From Prochlorococcus sp. AG-347-M18 (GTDB lineage: Bacteria > Cyanobacteriota > Cyanobacteriia > PCC-6307 > Cyanobiaceae): a stretch of DNA of 32,152 nucleotides. The stretch is from the NCBI GenBank assembly GCA_003281165.1, contig QCCT01000011.1, positions 1 through 32,152 of the forward strand, in the 5' to 3' direction. A program made the position numbers and the translations under genes. Below the pieces are notes generated by a model. The model was not told where the DNA came from and did not search any database. It worked only from the letters and a program-made list of their open reading frames with translations. This document shows positions 8,908 to 16,877 of the stretch, in pieces (the stretch's first letter is position 1; each line of letters starts with the position of its first letter).

Positions 8908-9374
8908 TGGCTCTTAAGGTTGGTGACAAAGCACCAGAATTTAAATTAAAAGATTCTTTTGAGAAAGAAGTTTCTCTTAGTGATTTTAAAGGTAAAAGAA
9001 TAATACTATATTTTTATCCAAAAGATAATACTCCAGGATGTACTAAAGAAGCATGTAATTTTAAAGAGAATTGGGATTTACTCCAAAAAAATAATATTGT
9101 TGTGCTTGGTATTAGTAAAGATAATGCATCCTCTCATCAGAAGTTTATAGAAAAATTTAATTTACCTTTTATTCTTTTAACTGATCCTGAACCTTTCAAA
9201 GTTTCTTCTGATTACGATAGCTATGGACTGAAAAAATTCATGGGAAAAGAATATATGGGAATGATGCGAAATACTTTTTTAATTGATACTGCAGGTAACA
9301 TCGAAAAAATTTACTTAAAGGTAAAAGCAGCAATAATGGCTGATCATATAATTGCAGACCTTGGGTTAAGCTAA
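8907..9374 (+). CDS. bcp: Peroxiredoxin, BCP/PrxQ type
   Basis: A thiol peroxidase that reduces hydrogen peroxide and organic hydroperoxides using thioredoxin. In 155 residues it shows the AhpC/TSA fold, the peroxidatic cysteine in YPKDNTPGC (C45) and the resolving cysteine five residues on (GCTKEAC, C50), the hallmark of the PrxQ subgroup. The ATG at 8907 (MALKVGDKAPEF) is chosen over a longer in-frame form from 8871 because homologues begin here and the extra residues would run across the opposite gene's start. It overlaps the convergent coaX by 9 nt. Its promoter must lie inside the PPTase coding sequence. Confidence 0.95.
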   Translation: MALKVGDKAPEFKLKDSFEKEVSLSDFKGKRIILYFYPKDNTPGCTKEACNFKENWDLLQKNNIVVLGISKDNASSHQKFIEKFNLPFILLTDPEPFKVSSDYDSYGLKKFMGKEYMGMMRNTFLIDTAGNIEKIYLKVKAAIMADHIIADLGLS

Positions 9375-10061
9375 TTTTTTTATGGACAGGTGGTGAATAA
9401 TCATCCCCTCCATAACTAAATTAGGAGCATTGATAATATTTTCTTTTTTAGTCTTTAGAGATTTTGTGATTAATTGAGAGTCTCCCCCACAAATTATTAA
9501 AATATCCTTTTCGGTATTAAATAAACTATTTATCACGCCAGTAAGAGAGTTGATTATTCCTTTTAAGATTGCTTCTTCTGTATTAATTAAAAAATCTTTG
9601 ATAGGAATGTCATATTTTTTGGGAACTTTAAGATTTTTTGTATTTTGTTCCATTGATTTTAATTGTGTCAGAAAACCTGGAAGAAGTTGACCTCCAATAA
9701 TAGATCCATTTGAATTCAATTTTGTTATTGATAATATTGTTCCAAAATCTGCAATTAGCAAATCTTTTTTGGAAGGGTTTTCAATAATTTTAAAAGCGGC
9801 AATACAGGCAAGAGCTCTATCAACTCCAAAATAATCAGGAAGATTTGATAATTGGATATCTTTAGTTTTTATTTCATTTTCTTTTCTTAGCAAAAAATTT
9901 GGAAGTTTTCCTACAGAAGCCCAAATTAATTGATCAAGATCTATATTTTCGGGAACTTTTTGCTCTTTTTTGGTATGGAAGAATTTAGATTGATTTTTAG
10001 AATATTGAGCCCAATGAAGCCTACTATTGCCTACTAATAAAAAATTTATTTCTGAGACCAT
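9366..10061 (-). CDS. coaX: Type III pantothenate kinase
   Basis: CoaX phosphorylates pantothenate in the first step of CoA synthesis. The 231 residues match the cyanobacterial form: an N-terminal LLVGNSRLHWAQY motif (in place of the usual D-x-GN), WASVG, GVDRALACIAAFK (substrate-binding GxDR), the DFGTILSIT acidic motif, GGQLLPGF and a C-terminal IICGGDSQLI. It follows cysH by 15 nt on the same strand and probably shares its transcript. The stop overlaps the end of the convergent peroxiredoxin gene by 9 nt. The nearby PPTase also uses CoA, which may be coincidence. Confidence 0.92.
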   Translation of the reverse strand: MVSEINFLLVGNSRLHWAQYSKNQSKFFHTKKEQKVPENIDLDQLIWASVGKLPNFLLRKENEIKTKDIQLSNLPDYFGVDRALACIAAFKIIENPSKKDLLIADFGTILSITKLNSNGSIIGGQLLPGFLTQLKSMEQNTKNLKVPKKYDIPIKDFLINTEEAILKGIINSLTGVINSLFNTEKDILIICGGDSQLITKSLKTKKENIINAPNLVMEGMIIHHLSIKKLA

Positions 10062-10076
10062 TGTTTTTTGATCAAT

Positions 10077-10799
10077 TTAATTATCAGTGTGAATTCCACA
10101 TTCTTGTTTAATTCCTCCAAATCTTGTATCTCTGCCCTTTGTTTCAATACCATCGGGTTTGCTTGAATGCCAATCTCCTACAGAAGAATAACCTTTGATA
10201 AAAAGTGGATGGGCAGGTAAATTATTCTCTTCCATATAATAAAAAATATCTTTATTTGTCCAATTTAATAAAGGTCTTAAAGAGAGCCTTTGACGAATTA
10301 AGTCTATGAATTTCATTTTGTTTCTATTTTTTGTTTGACTTGATCTCACACCGCTTGCCCAACAGGAAATATCATATTTTTCTAGACCATTTTCTAAAGG
10401 TTTTATCTTTCTCAATTCATGATACTTATCTAAATCACTCTCTTTTTTTGTTTCCCAAAGTTTTCCGTATTTGGCCTCCATTCTTGCTGGAGATAATTCA
10501 CTTTGCAGAACTTCAACTTCTAAGGATAAATTATCAATAAGCTTTTCAGCGTAATGGTATGTTTCTAGAGGAAGGTAACCTGTATCTATCCAAAATATTT
10601 TGATTTTTTTTTGTAGAGATAATTTGCTGACCATATCTAAAAGGACTGATGACTGTATACCAAAACTTGTTGTAATAGCAAATTGTTTATCAAACTTTTC
10701 ATAACCCCATGTAAGCATTCCTTGAGGCTTCATATCTACAAGATCTTGATTATATTTCCTCAAGTTAGTTTGAATATCTTTGTGAATTTTTTCAATCAT
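10077..10799 (-). CDS. cysH: Phosphoadenosine phosphosulfate reductase
   Basis: CysH reduces PAPS to sulfite in assimilatory sulfate reduction, using thioredoxin or glutaredoxin. The 240 residues contain a TTSFGIQSSVLLDM PP-loop-like segment, FWIDTGYLP, SCWASGVRSSQTKNR and the C-terminal catalytic motif ECGIH (C234). Only one cysteine is present at the SCW site, and the CC...CxxC set that binds a 4Fe-4S cluster in APS reductases is absent. This points to a PAPS-specific enzyme. It is the first gene of a cysH-coaX pair and is divergent from ndbB across 95 nt. Confidence 0.95.
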   Translation of the reverse strand: MIEKIHKDIQTNLRKYNQDLVDMKPQGMLTWGYEKFDKQFAITTSFGIQSSVLLDMVSKLSLQKKIKIFWIDTGYLPLETYHYAEKLIDNLSLEVEVLQSELSPARMEAKYGKLWETKKESDLDKYHELRKIKPLENGLEKYDISCWASGVRSSQTKNRNKMKFIDLIRQRLSLRPLLNWTNKDIFYYMEENNLPAHPLFIKGYSSVGDWHSSKPDGIETKGRDTRFGGIKQECGIHTDN

Positions 10800-10894
10800 T
10801 CTTCAGTTTGATTATGAGTTTAATTTTATCTCGCTCAATTTAAAAATTATTCGTATAGTTTAATAATACATTTCCGCTTAACAATATTTCTCTA

Positions 10895-12088
10895 ATGGAA
10901 TCAATACAAAAACCAATAGTAATAGTTGGAGCAGGTTTTGCAGGTATGACATTTGCTTTGAATTTAAAGAATCTTAATCCTTCTTTACCGATTCTTGTGG
11001 TTGATTCTGCAACTAACTTTATCTTTAAACCTTTAATGTACGAAGTTTTAAGTAAAGAGATAAGAAGTTGGGAAGCCACCCCAAAATTTGCGAATATTTT
11101 TTCTGATGCGGGTATAACTTTTTTAAGAAATTGTTTAACCAAGATTTCCTTCAAAGAAAATATTCTTGAATTTAGTGATGAATTAAAATTAAGTTATCAA
11201 TATCTCGTTATCTGTACAGGATCTATTCCAAATAGTTTTTTTATAAAAGGTGTAGATGAAAATTGTTATTTTTTTAATGATGTTCACGATTTAAATAAAT
11301 TAAATTCTTTTTTAAAGAAATCACAAGATACTGCTTTGCATAAAAAGTTATTTATAGTTGGAGGTGGTCCTTCTGGTATAGAGTTGGCATGCAAAATTAA
11401 AGATATACTTACAGACCAATTTGAAATTAATGTAATAGAAAAATCTAACGAAATCCTCAATAAAAACAAAATTTTTAATAGAGAACAAGCAGAAAAGGCA
11501 TTAGAAAAAAGAAAAATCAACGTTCTTTTGAATTCCACAGTTAAAGAAGTTTCAGAAACTAAAATTTGTATTTCTAATGAGTTTGGAATAACTTCTTTGG
11601 ATAAAGATATTGTTATTTGGACTGCAGGTATTAAACCTAATTTGTCTTACTTAAAAACTGATGAAATAACAAAAAAATTTGGACGAATTTTAGTTAATAA
11701 TAATTTGCAAATAGAAAACCATAAAAACTGTTTTGCTATTGGCGATATTTCAATTATTGAAGGAATGGAGGATTTGCCCATAACTGCTCAGGTCGCTATG
11801 CAAGAAGGTAATTATCTTGCTAATAATTTAGAACTTTTAATTCAAGGTAAGGATCCTTTGCCTTTTGAATTTAAAGACAATGGTGAAATGATTAGCTTAG
11901 GAATAAGCGAAGCTTCAATCTCTGGGCTTGGAGTTACTTTATCTGGGAAATTAGCTTTTGAGGCAAGAAGACTTTTATATGCTTCTAAATTGCCTGATAT
12001 TACTGAAAGCTTAAAATCTGCATCTTCATGGATATTTCAAAAGAAATCTATTTTTAAAAAGTTTCTTAAAAAAGATAATTCTAATTAA
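10895..12088 (+). CDS. ndbB: Type II NADH:quinone oxidoreductase (NDH-2)
   Basis: A single-subunit flavoprotein that oxidises NAD(P)H and reduces quinone at the membrane without pumping protons. The 397 residues have two dinucleotide-binding folds: FAD at GAGFAG (12-17) and NAD(P)H at GGGPSG (156-161). They also show LVICTGS, VIWTAGIKPN and CFAIGDIS (second FAD motif). There is no N-terminal signal. In cyanobacteria NDH-2 enzymes are few-copy and thought to sense or adjust pool redox state. The gene letter (ndbA/B/C) follows common Prochlorococcus usage and is less certain than the family. It starts 95 nt from the divergent cysH. Confidence 0.88.
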   Translation: MESIQKPIVIVGAGFAGMTFALNLKNLNPSLPILVVDSATNFIFKPLMYEVLSKEIRSWEATPKFANIFSDAGITFLRNCLTKISFKENILEFSDELKLSYQYLVICTGSIPNSFFIKGVDENCYFFNDVHDLNKLNSFLKKSQDTALHKKLFIVGGGPSGIELACKIKDILTDQFEINVIEKSNEILNKNKIFNREQAEKALEKRKINVLLNSTVKEVSETKICISNEFGITSLDKDIVIWTAGIKPNLSYLKTDEITKKFGRILVNNNLQIENHKNCFAIGDISIIEGMEDLPITAQVAMQEGNYLANNLELLIQGKDPLPFEFKDNGEMISLGISEASISGLGVTLSGKLAFEARRLLYASKLPDITESLKSASSWIFQKKSIFKKFLKKDNSN

Positions 12089-12137
12089 ACTTTTTTGAAA
12101 TATTGTTTTTGGGTATATTGAGTTAAATAAGTTTTGT

Positions 12138-13946
12138 ATGAATTTAATTGCAGTAGTTAGTAATAATTTTGATGCGTTCATAACGGTGGTTGTTTTAATA
12201 ATGTCAATAATTTTGTTTATTAAAAATACTATTGCGCCAGAATTGACTGGTTTGTTATGTGTTGGAATATTTATAGCTACAGGGGTTCTTTCTCCTGAAA
12301 AAGCTTTAGCTGGATTTGGTAGCCCATCCTTAATTACTCTTATGGGTTTATTTGCAGTTTCCTCTGCATTATTTAAAAGTGGTGCTTTAGACAGAGTAAG
12401 AGAATTGATTTCTTCTGAAAGTATTAGAACGCCAAGGAAATTAATTTCTTTAATAGCTTTTTTGGTTGCTCCAATATCTGGAATCGTACCTAATACTCCC
12501 GTAGTAGCATCTTTATTACCTTTAATTGAAGGTTGGTGCGAGCGGAGAAAAATATCACCATCAAAAGTTTTATTACCTCTTTCGTTTGCTACTTTACTAG
12601 GTGGAACTCTGACATTATTAGGTAGCTCAGTAAATCTTCTTGTAAGTGATATTAGTCAACAATTAGGTTATGGAGCCTTGGAATTATTTAGTTTGACTTC
12701 AATCGGAATTCCTGTATGGATTATAGGTACAACTTATATGATTCTCGTTTCTGACATGCTTTTGCCAGATAGAGGGAGAGATAAGGAATTTATTAAGAAT
12801 GGTGATATGAATATATACTTTACTGAAGTAACTATCCCTTCTACTTCAGAATTAGTTGGACAATCTGTCAGAAATAGTAGATTGCAAAGACGATTTGACG
12901 TTGATGTTCTGGAATTGCAACGAAATGGAAAAGTTATTCTTCCTCCTTTGGCTGATAGAAAGATTGAACCTAATGATAGATTAATAATCCGAGTTACAAG
13001 GGCAGACTTATTTAGGTTGCAGCAGGAACATACTATTCTGTTAGGCGAAAACAAAACATCTTTCGATGCAAATAATGTTTTCTCAGATGATGAGGGTACT
13101 AAGACCTTTGAAGCCCTTTTGCCAGCTGGCTCAACACTTGCTGGTGCAAGTTTGAGAGAATTAAGATTTAGGCAGCGTCATAATGCAACAGTTTTGGCAT
13201 TAAGAAGAGGTCAACAAACTGTTCAGGAAAGATTAGGCCAAGCTGTTTTAAGGGCTGGAGATGTTTTATTATTGCAAGCACCATTAGATTCCATAAGAGG
13301 TTTGCAAGCTAGTAATGATTTACTAATTTTGGATCAATTCGAAGATGATTTACCTTTCTTGATAAAAAAACCTATATCTATAGGAATTGCAATAGGAATG
13401 GTGGTTTTGCCTTCGGTTTCTAATATTCCATTAGTAGGATCAGTCCTTTTAGCAGTCATTGCTATGGTTGCTTGTGGATGTTTAAGACCTGCAGAGATAC
13501 AAAAATCAATTAGGTTAGACGTCATTTTATTGTTGGGATCTTTATCATCCTTTAGTGTGGCTATGCAAGTAACAGGATTAGCAGATTTAATTGCTGTCAA
13601 TCTAAACTTTGCTCTTAATGGAATGCCTCTGTATTTTGCACTAGTCCTAATTTTTGTATCGACAGTTATTCTTACACAATTTATAAGTAATGCTGCTTCG
13701 GTTGCTTTGATTTTGCCTGTTGTTATTGAATTCTCAAATGTTTTAGGGATTTCACCAAGTGCTTTAATAATGCTTGTTTTATTCGGTGCAAGTCAATCTT
13801 TCTTGACTCCAATGGGTTATCAAACAAATTTAATGGTTTATGGTCCTGGAAGATACAGGTTTTTTGATATCGCAAAATACGGAGCTGGATTAACACTTAT
13901 AATGTCTTTTACTGTACCAGCATTGATAATTTTAAATTACGGGTAA
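12138..13946 (+). CDS. SLC13/DASS-family permease with two internal RCK_C (TrkA-C) domains
   Basis: A 602-residue integral membrane transporter. Membrane segments fill about 12-205 and 405-600. Between them lie two tandem RCK_C-type domains (about 225-300 and 320-392), each with the beta-rich pattern ending in a gate-like DRLIIRV or DVLLLQA strand. Each membrane half has a hairpin signature typical of the family: GIVPNTPVVA (about 115-124) and FISNAASVA (about 515-523). Related cyanobacterial and algal proteins are annotated as sodium/sulfate symporters; substrate cannot be read from sequence. It is 4 nt upstream of ktrB and probably co-transcribed. The RCK_C pair implies gating by a small ligand. 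Confidence 0.88.
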   Translation: MNLIAVVSNNFDAFITVVVLIMSIILFIKNTIAPELTGLLCVGIFIATGVLSPEKALAGFGSPSLITLMGLFAVSSALFKSGALDRVRELISSESIRTPRKLISLIAFLVAPISGIVPNTPVVASLLPLIEGWCERRKISPSKVLLPLSFATLLGGTLTLLGSSVNLLVSDISQQLGYGALELFSLTSIGIPVWIIGTTYMILVSDMLLPDRGRDKEFIKNGDMNIYFTEVTIPSTSELVGQSVRNSRLQRRFDVDVLELQRNGKVILPPLADRKIEPNDRLIIRVTRADLFRLQQEHTILLGENKTSFDANNVFSDDEGTKTFEALLPAGSTLAGASLRELRFRQRHNATVLALRRGQQTVQERLGQAVLRAGDVLLLQAPLDSIRGLQASNDLLILDQFEDDLPFLIKKPISIGIAIGMVVLPSVSNIPLVGSVLLAVIAMVACGCLRPAEIQKSIRLDVILLLGSLSSFSVAMQVTGLADLIAVNLNFALNGMPLYFALVLIFVSTVILTQFISNAASVALILPVVIEFSNVLGISPSALIMLVLFGASQSFLTPMGYQTNLMVYGPGRYRFFDIAKYGAGLTLIMSFTVPALIILNYG

Positions 13947-13950
13947 TATC

Positions 13951-15354
13951 GTGAAATTCACAAGTAAGGTTTATAAGTTAAAAGATGCTTACAAAAAGCT
14001 ATCTGTGCCTCAATTTACTATTGTTACAGGCTTTTTTATTATTTGCCTTGGAACTTTAATTTTGAGTTCTCCATTATGTTCATCTTCAAAGGTTGGCTTG
14101 TGGGAAGCATTTTTTACATCCACTTCTGCTATTACCGTAACTGGTTTAACCATTATAGATATTGGTAATGATTTAAATTTCTTTGGCCAATTATTCTTGG
14201 CTTTTATGCTTTTATCAGGTGGTCTAGGATTAATGGCTATTACGACATTTTTACAAGGGTTTGTTGTAAAGGGGACAAAGCTAAGAACTAGATTAGACAA
14301 AGGTAAGACTCTAGATGAATTTGGAGTTGGAGGAATTGGTCGAACTTTCCAAAGTATTGCTATCACTGCGATTAGTATCATATCCTTGGGCGCAATTGTC
14401 TTATATTCTTTTGGATTTGTAGACATTCAAAATAATTGGGAAAGACTATGGTCCTCGATTTTTCATAGCATTTCTGCATATAACAATGCAGGATTTTCAT
14501 TAATGACAAATAGTCTTCAAGACTATAGAACAAATTATTTGGTGAATAGTGTTTTTGTTTTTCTAATTGTTATGGGTGGGTTGGGCTGGCGAGTTATTGA
14601 TGATATTTGGAGTCATAAAAAAAATCTTTCATATAAGAAATTAAGCCTTCATTCAAGACTAGTTATTAGGACAAGTTTGTCTCTGATATTGTTCGGATCA
14701 TTAGGATTCTTTATAACTGAATCATTGCTAAATAGTCAATTTTTTAATGATTTAAATTTGTTTGAACGTTTAATGTCATCTATCTTCGAAACAGTTAGTG
14801 CAAGAACTGCAGGCTTTACAAATTTTCCGATTTCTTTGAACTCTATCTCAGATACGGGCCTCTTATTATTAATGACGCTCATGTTTATTGGAGCAAGTAC
14901 AGGAGGCACTGGTGGAGGCATAAAAACAACTACATTTATTGCTTTAATGGCTGCAACTAGATCAACTTTAAGGGGTCAGAAAGATGTAATTATTAGCAAT
15001 CGATTAATTTCAGATAAAGTTATCCTAAAGGCAGTTGGAATCACAGTTGGATCTTTGCTTTTTGTTCTTTTAATGGCAATGTTGCTTAGTACAACTAATA
15101 CTTTTATTAAAAAAGAATCATTTACATTCCTAGAAATTCTGTTCACCTGCATATCTGCATTTGCAACTGTTGGTTTTGATATAGGTTTAACTGCTAAATT
15201 AAATCATTTCGGCCAATTTATTCTTATTGTCGGAATGTTTGTAGGCAGACTTGGTATTCTTTTACTTTTAAGTGCACTTTGGCAGGCTCTTTATAAGAGT
15301 AGAATAGATAGACAAAAGAGAATTGGCTATCCTAGGGCTGATCTTTATGTTTAG
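13951..15354 (+). CDS. ktrB: KtrB/TrkH-family potassium (Na+-coupled) channel subunit
   Basis: The membrane subunit of a Ktr-type cation uptake system, 467 residues. Four pore loops can be seen, each with the selectivity-filter glycine: TSTSAITVTG (G65), HSISAYNNAG (G181), ETVSARTAG (G288) and CISAFATVG (G408). All four glycines being present favours K+ selectivity. GGTGGGIKTTT (about 318-328) is the conserved intramembrane-gate region of the third repeat. The start is GTG at 13951, only 4 nt after the SLC13 gene, so translation may be coupled. Older annotations call it NtpJ, a Na+-transporting ATPase subunit; that label is misleading. Confidence 0.92.
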   Translation: MKFTSKVYKLKDAYKKLSVPQFTIVTGFFIICLGTLILSSPLCSSSKVGLWEAFFTSTSAITVTGLTIIDIGNDLNFFGQLFLAFMLLSGGLGLMAITTFLQGFVVKGTKLRTRLDKGKTLDEFGVGGIGRTFQSIAITAISIISLGAIVLYSFGFVDIQNNWERLWSSIFHSISAYNNAGFSLMTNSLQDYRTNYLVNSVFVFLIVMGGLGWRVIDDIWSHKKNLSYKKLSLHSRLVIRTSLSLILFGSLGFFITESLLNSQFFNDLNLFERLMSSIFETVSARTAGFTNFPISLNSISDTGLLLLMTLMFIGASTGGTGGGIKTTTFIALMAATRSTLRGQKDVIISNRLISDKVILKAVGITVGSLLFVLLMAMLLSTTNTFIKKESFTFLEILFTCISAFATVGFDIGLTAKLNHFGQFILIVGMFVGRLGILLLLSALWQALYKSRIDRQKRIGYPRADLYV

Positions 15355-15372
15355 GATTGACTAAGTTTTATT

Positions 15373-16077
15373 ATGGCTGATTGGTGGCAGTGGTCTCAAA
15401 AGAGAGAAAAAGAAGCACTCACTTTTGCAGTTGTTGGCGTTGGAAGATTTGGAACTGCTGTTTGTAGAGAACTTATAAGTAATGGTGCAGATGTTTTGGC
15501 TGCAGATTATTCAGAAAAAGCTATTGATGATTTGAGACAATTGGAACCATCTATAGAAGCTAGAGTTGTAGATTGCACTGATGAAGAGTCTATGAAGGAA
15601 TCTGGAATACTTGAAATGAATACTGTTGTAGTAGGTATAAGTGAACCTATTGAAGCAAGTATAACTACGACACTTATTGCTAAAGATAGTGAAGGTAGCA
15701 AAGTGAAAAGGGTAATCGCAAGGGCTACGAGTGACTTGCACGAAAAAATGTTAAAAAGGGTTGGTGCAGACAAAGTTGTTTTCCCTTCCAGAATGCAAGG
15801 AGAGAGATTAGGTTTAGAACTGGTTAGACCAAATTTAATTGAAAGATTGGAACTAGATAACCAAACTGGTATAGATGAAATAACTGTTCCAGAGGAATTT
15901 ATAGGAAGATCTTTGAGAGATTTGAATTTGCGGAAAAATTATTTAGTTAATGTTCTTGCAGCAGGACCTGCTGAAGAGTTAACAGTTAATCCTCCAGCAA
16001 AATATATCTTGGAAAGAGGAAATATTTTGGTAGTAATGGGAAAAACTGCAGATTTACAGAAATTACCTCAGAATTAA
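15373..16077 (+). CDS. ktrA: KtrA-type regulatory RCK protein (TrkA-N + TrkA-C)
   Basis: The cytoplasmic gating ring subunit that pairs with KtrB. The 234 residues have an N-terminal Rossmann domain with VVGVGRFG (GxGxxG) and an acidic residue at the end of the second strand (AADYSEKA), which binds nucleotide ribose. A C-terminal RCK_C domain follows from about residue 155 (ITVPEEFIGRSLRDLNLRK to NILVVMGK). It lies 18 nt after ktrB and completes a complete Ktr system. The convergent RHH gene stops 6 nt away, leaving no room for a normal terminator. Confidence 0.93.
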   Translation: MADWWQWSQKREKEALTFAVVGVGRFGTAVCRELISNGADVLAADYSEKAIDDLRQLEPSIEARVVDCTDEESMKESGILEMNTVVVGISEPIEASITTTLIAKDSEGSKVKRVIARATSDLHEKMLKRVGADKVVFPSRMQGERLGLELVRPNLIERLELDNQTGIDEITVPEEFIGRSLRDLNLRKNYLVNVLAAGPAEELTVNPPAKYILERGNILVVMGKTADLQKLPQN

Positions 16078-16083
16078 CTGTTT

Positions 16084-16386
16084 TTAATCAGATTTTTTGT
16101 AGTATCTAATTCTTTGAGGAGCTCTTTTTAATCTTTTGACACTTTGTTTTTCAAGTTCGTCTCTGAATTTATCGGTATTTAAATTATTTTCTGGCAAAAA
16201 TGATTTACCATCTTTCTCGAAGTATTTTTTTATACCCTCTTGTATTAACACTTTTGCCATATTACTAACTGTCCTAGATTCATTATTGGCCAAAATAGTT
16301 AGTTGCTCACATATTAATTCTGGAAGAACAACTTGAATTCTGGGGGATTTAGGCTTCCCATTTGTTGAGTTTTGCCGGGTAGCCAT
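16084..16386 (-). CDS. Ribbon-helix-helix (CopG/Arc-like) DNA-binding protein
   Basis: A 100-residue basic protein. Residues about 14-58 fit a ribbon-helix-helix domain: a short strand SPRIQVVLP, helix PELICEQLTILANNE, then SRTVSNMAKVLIQEGIKKYF with the usual turn between helices. The tail (about 60-100) is Lys/Arg-rich and ends RAPQRIRYYKKSD. This is a likely dimeric transcription repressor. No toxin gene sits next to it. It is divergent from an unknown gene, and the shared 85-nt gap contains a striking nested palindrome beginning 15 nt from its ATG, suggesting autoregulation. The target is inferred, not shown. Confidence 0.82.
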   Translation of the reverse strand: MATRQNSTNGKPKSPRIQVVLPELICEQLTILANNESRTVSNMAKVLIQEGIKKYFEKDGKSFLPENNLNTDKFRDELEKQSVKRLKRAPQRIRYYKKSD

Positions 16387-16400
16387 GTGTCAAAGTTGAT

Positions 16401-16453
16401 AACTGTTACTTATAAGTATACACAGTTAGTCAAGGATACTATCTTTGTGTATA
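16401..16453. promoter_or_regulatory. Nested inverted repeats between divergent genes (candidate RHH operator)
   Basis: The gap holds a 12-bp perfect palindrome, TACTTATAAGTA, at 16407-16418. It is flanked by AACTGT (16401-16406) and ACAGTT (16422-16427), themselves reverse complements. A further perfect 8-bp pair is TATACACA (16417-16424) and TGTGTATA (16446-16453). The central TATAAG reads as a -10-like hexamer on both strands. Such a layout suits a divergent promoter covered by a dimeric repressor, most simply the adjacent RHH protein. Binding is inference. Confidence 0.5.
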
Positions 16454-16471
16454 TTATTGGTAAGGAAATTT

Positions 16472-16843
16472 ATGTCCGTATCAATTAATTGTTTTTATTA
16501 CCCCATGAAAAATTCAAGAAAATTTGATTCTCCTAAAAGGTCGATAATTGATAAAAAGAAAAAAAGATTAGTCACTTCTGATTCTCATGAAAATGAAAAT
16601 AGTGATGTTTTGGTATCAGCTGTAATTAGTCCATATTTGTTAACTCATCTTCACCATATTCTTCAGCAGTCTGAGTACTATGCTCAAAAAGATGGCAGAA
16701 AATCTCACGCAGCTAACTTCGCGAAATTAAGAAAAGTTTTGTGTTTAGACGCAAGAAGTATGGCAGATGCCTCTGCAAAAGAAATAAAAGATACCGATAA
16801 TGATTTATCTTTTAATAAATATAATGAACAAAATGTAGCTTGA
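16472..16843 (+). CDS. Hypothetical protein divergent from RHH regulator
   Basis: No family is recognised. I place the start at ATG 16472 because AAGGA at 16462-16466 gives a good ribosome site 5 nt upstream. A longer form from TTG 16445 would run into the palindromic operator region, and ATG 16505 is a possible shorter start. The product is 123 residues: a basic N-terminal part (KKKKRLVTS), then a helical block (SPYLLTHLHHILQQSEYYAQ, followed by KLRKVLCLDARSMADASAKE) and an acidic Asn/Asp-rich tail. No signal or membrane segment is seen. Its expression is probably controlled by the shared divergent promoter. Confidence 0.72.
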   Translation: MSVSINCFYYPMKNSRKFDSPKRSIIDKKKKRLVTSDSHENENSDVLVSAVISPYLLTHLHHILQQSEYYAQKDGRKSHAANFAKLRKVLCLDARSMADASAKEIKDTDNDLSFNKYNEQNVA

Positions 16844-16849
16844 AGTAAT

Positions 16850-16872
16850 AATCTATTAATAAATAGATTTTT
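16850..16872 (+). terminator. Candidate intrinsic terminator or start-site hairpin
   Basis: AATCTATT (16850-16857), a 4-nt AATA loop, then the perfect reverse complement AATAGATT (16862-16869), running into five T (16868-16872). The stem is AT-rich and so weak, but it sits 7 nt after the preceding stop codon and 5 nt before the next ATG. It may end the upstream transcript or affect initiation of the Nif11-like gene, which has no visible Shine-Dalgarno sequence. Confidence 0.45.
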
Positions 16873-16877
16873 AAAAC

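Noticed and set aside
12060..12095. A-run/T-run arms at the end of ndbB as an intrinsic terminator
   Set aside because: AAAAAAG/CTTTTTT arms are low-complexity with a 15-nt spacer; too weak to call.
14010..14426. Open frame of 138 codons antisense to ktrB
   Set aside because: Shadow of the membrane-protein coding strand; no family pattern, and ktrB has clear pore motifs.
16084..16843. RHH gene and divergent partner as a toxin-antitoxin pair
   Set aside because: Type II pairs are normally same-strand and overlapping, and the partner has no toxin-like motif.
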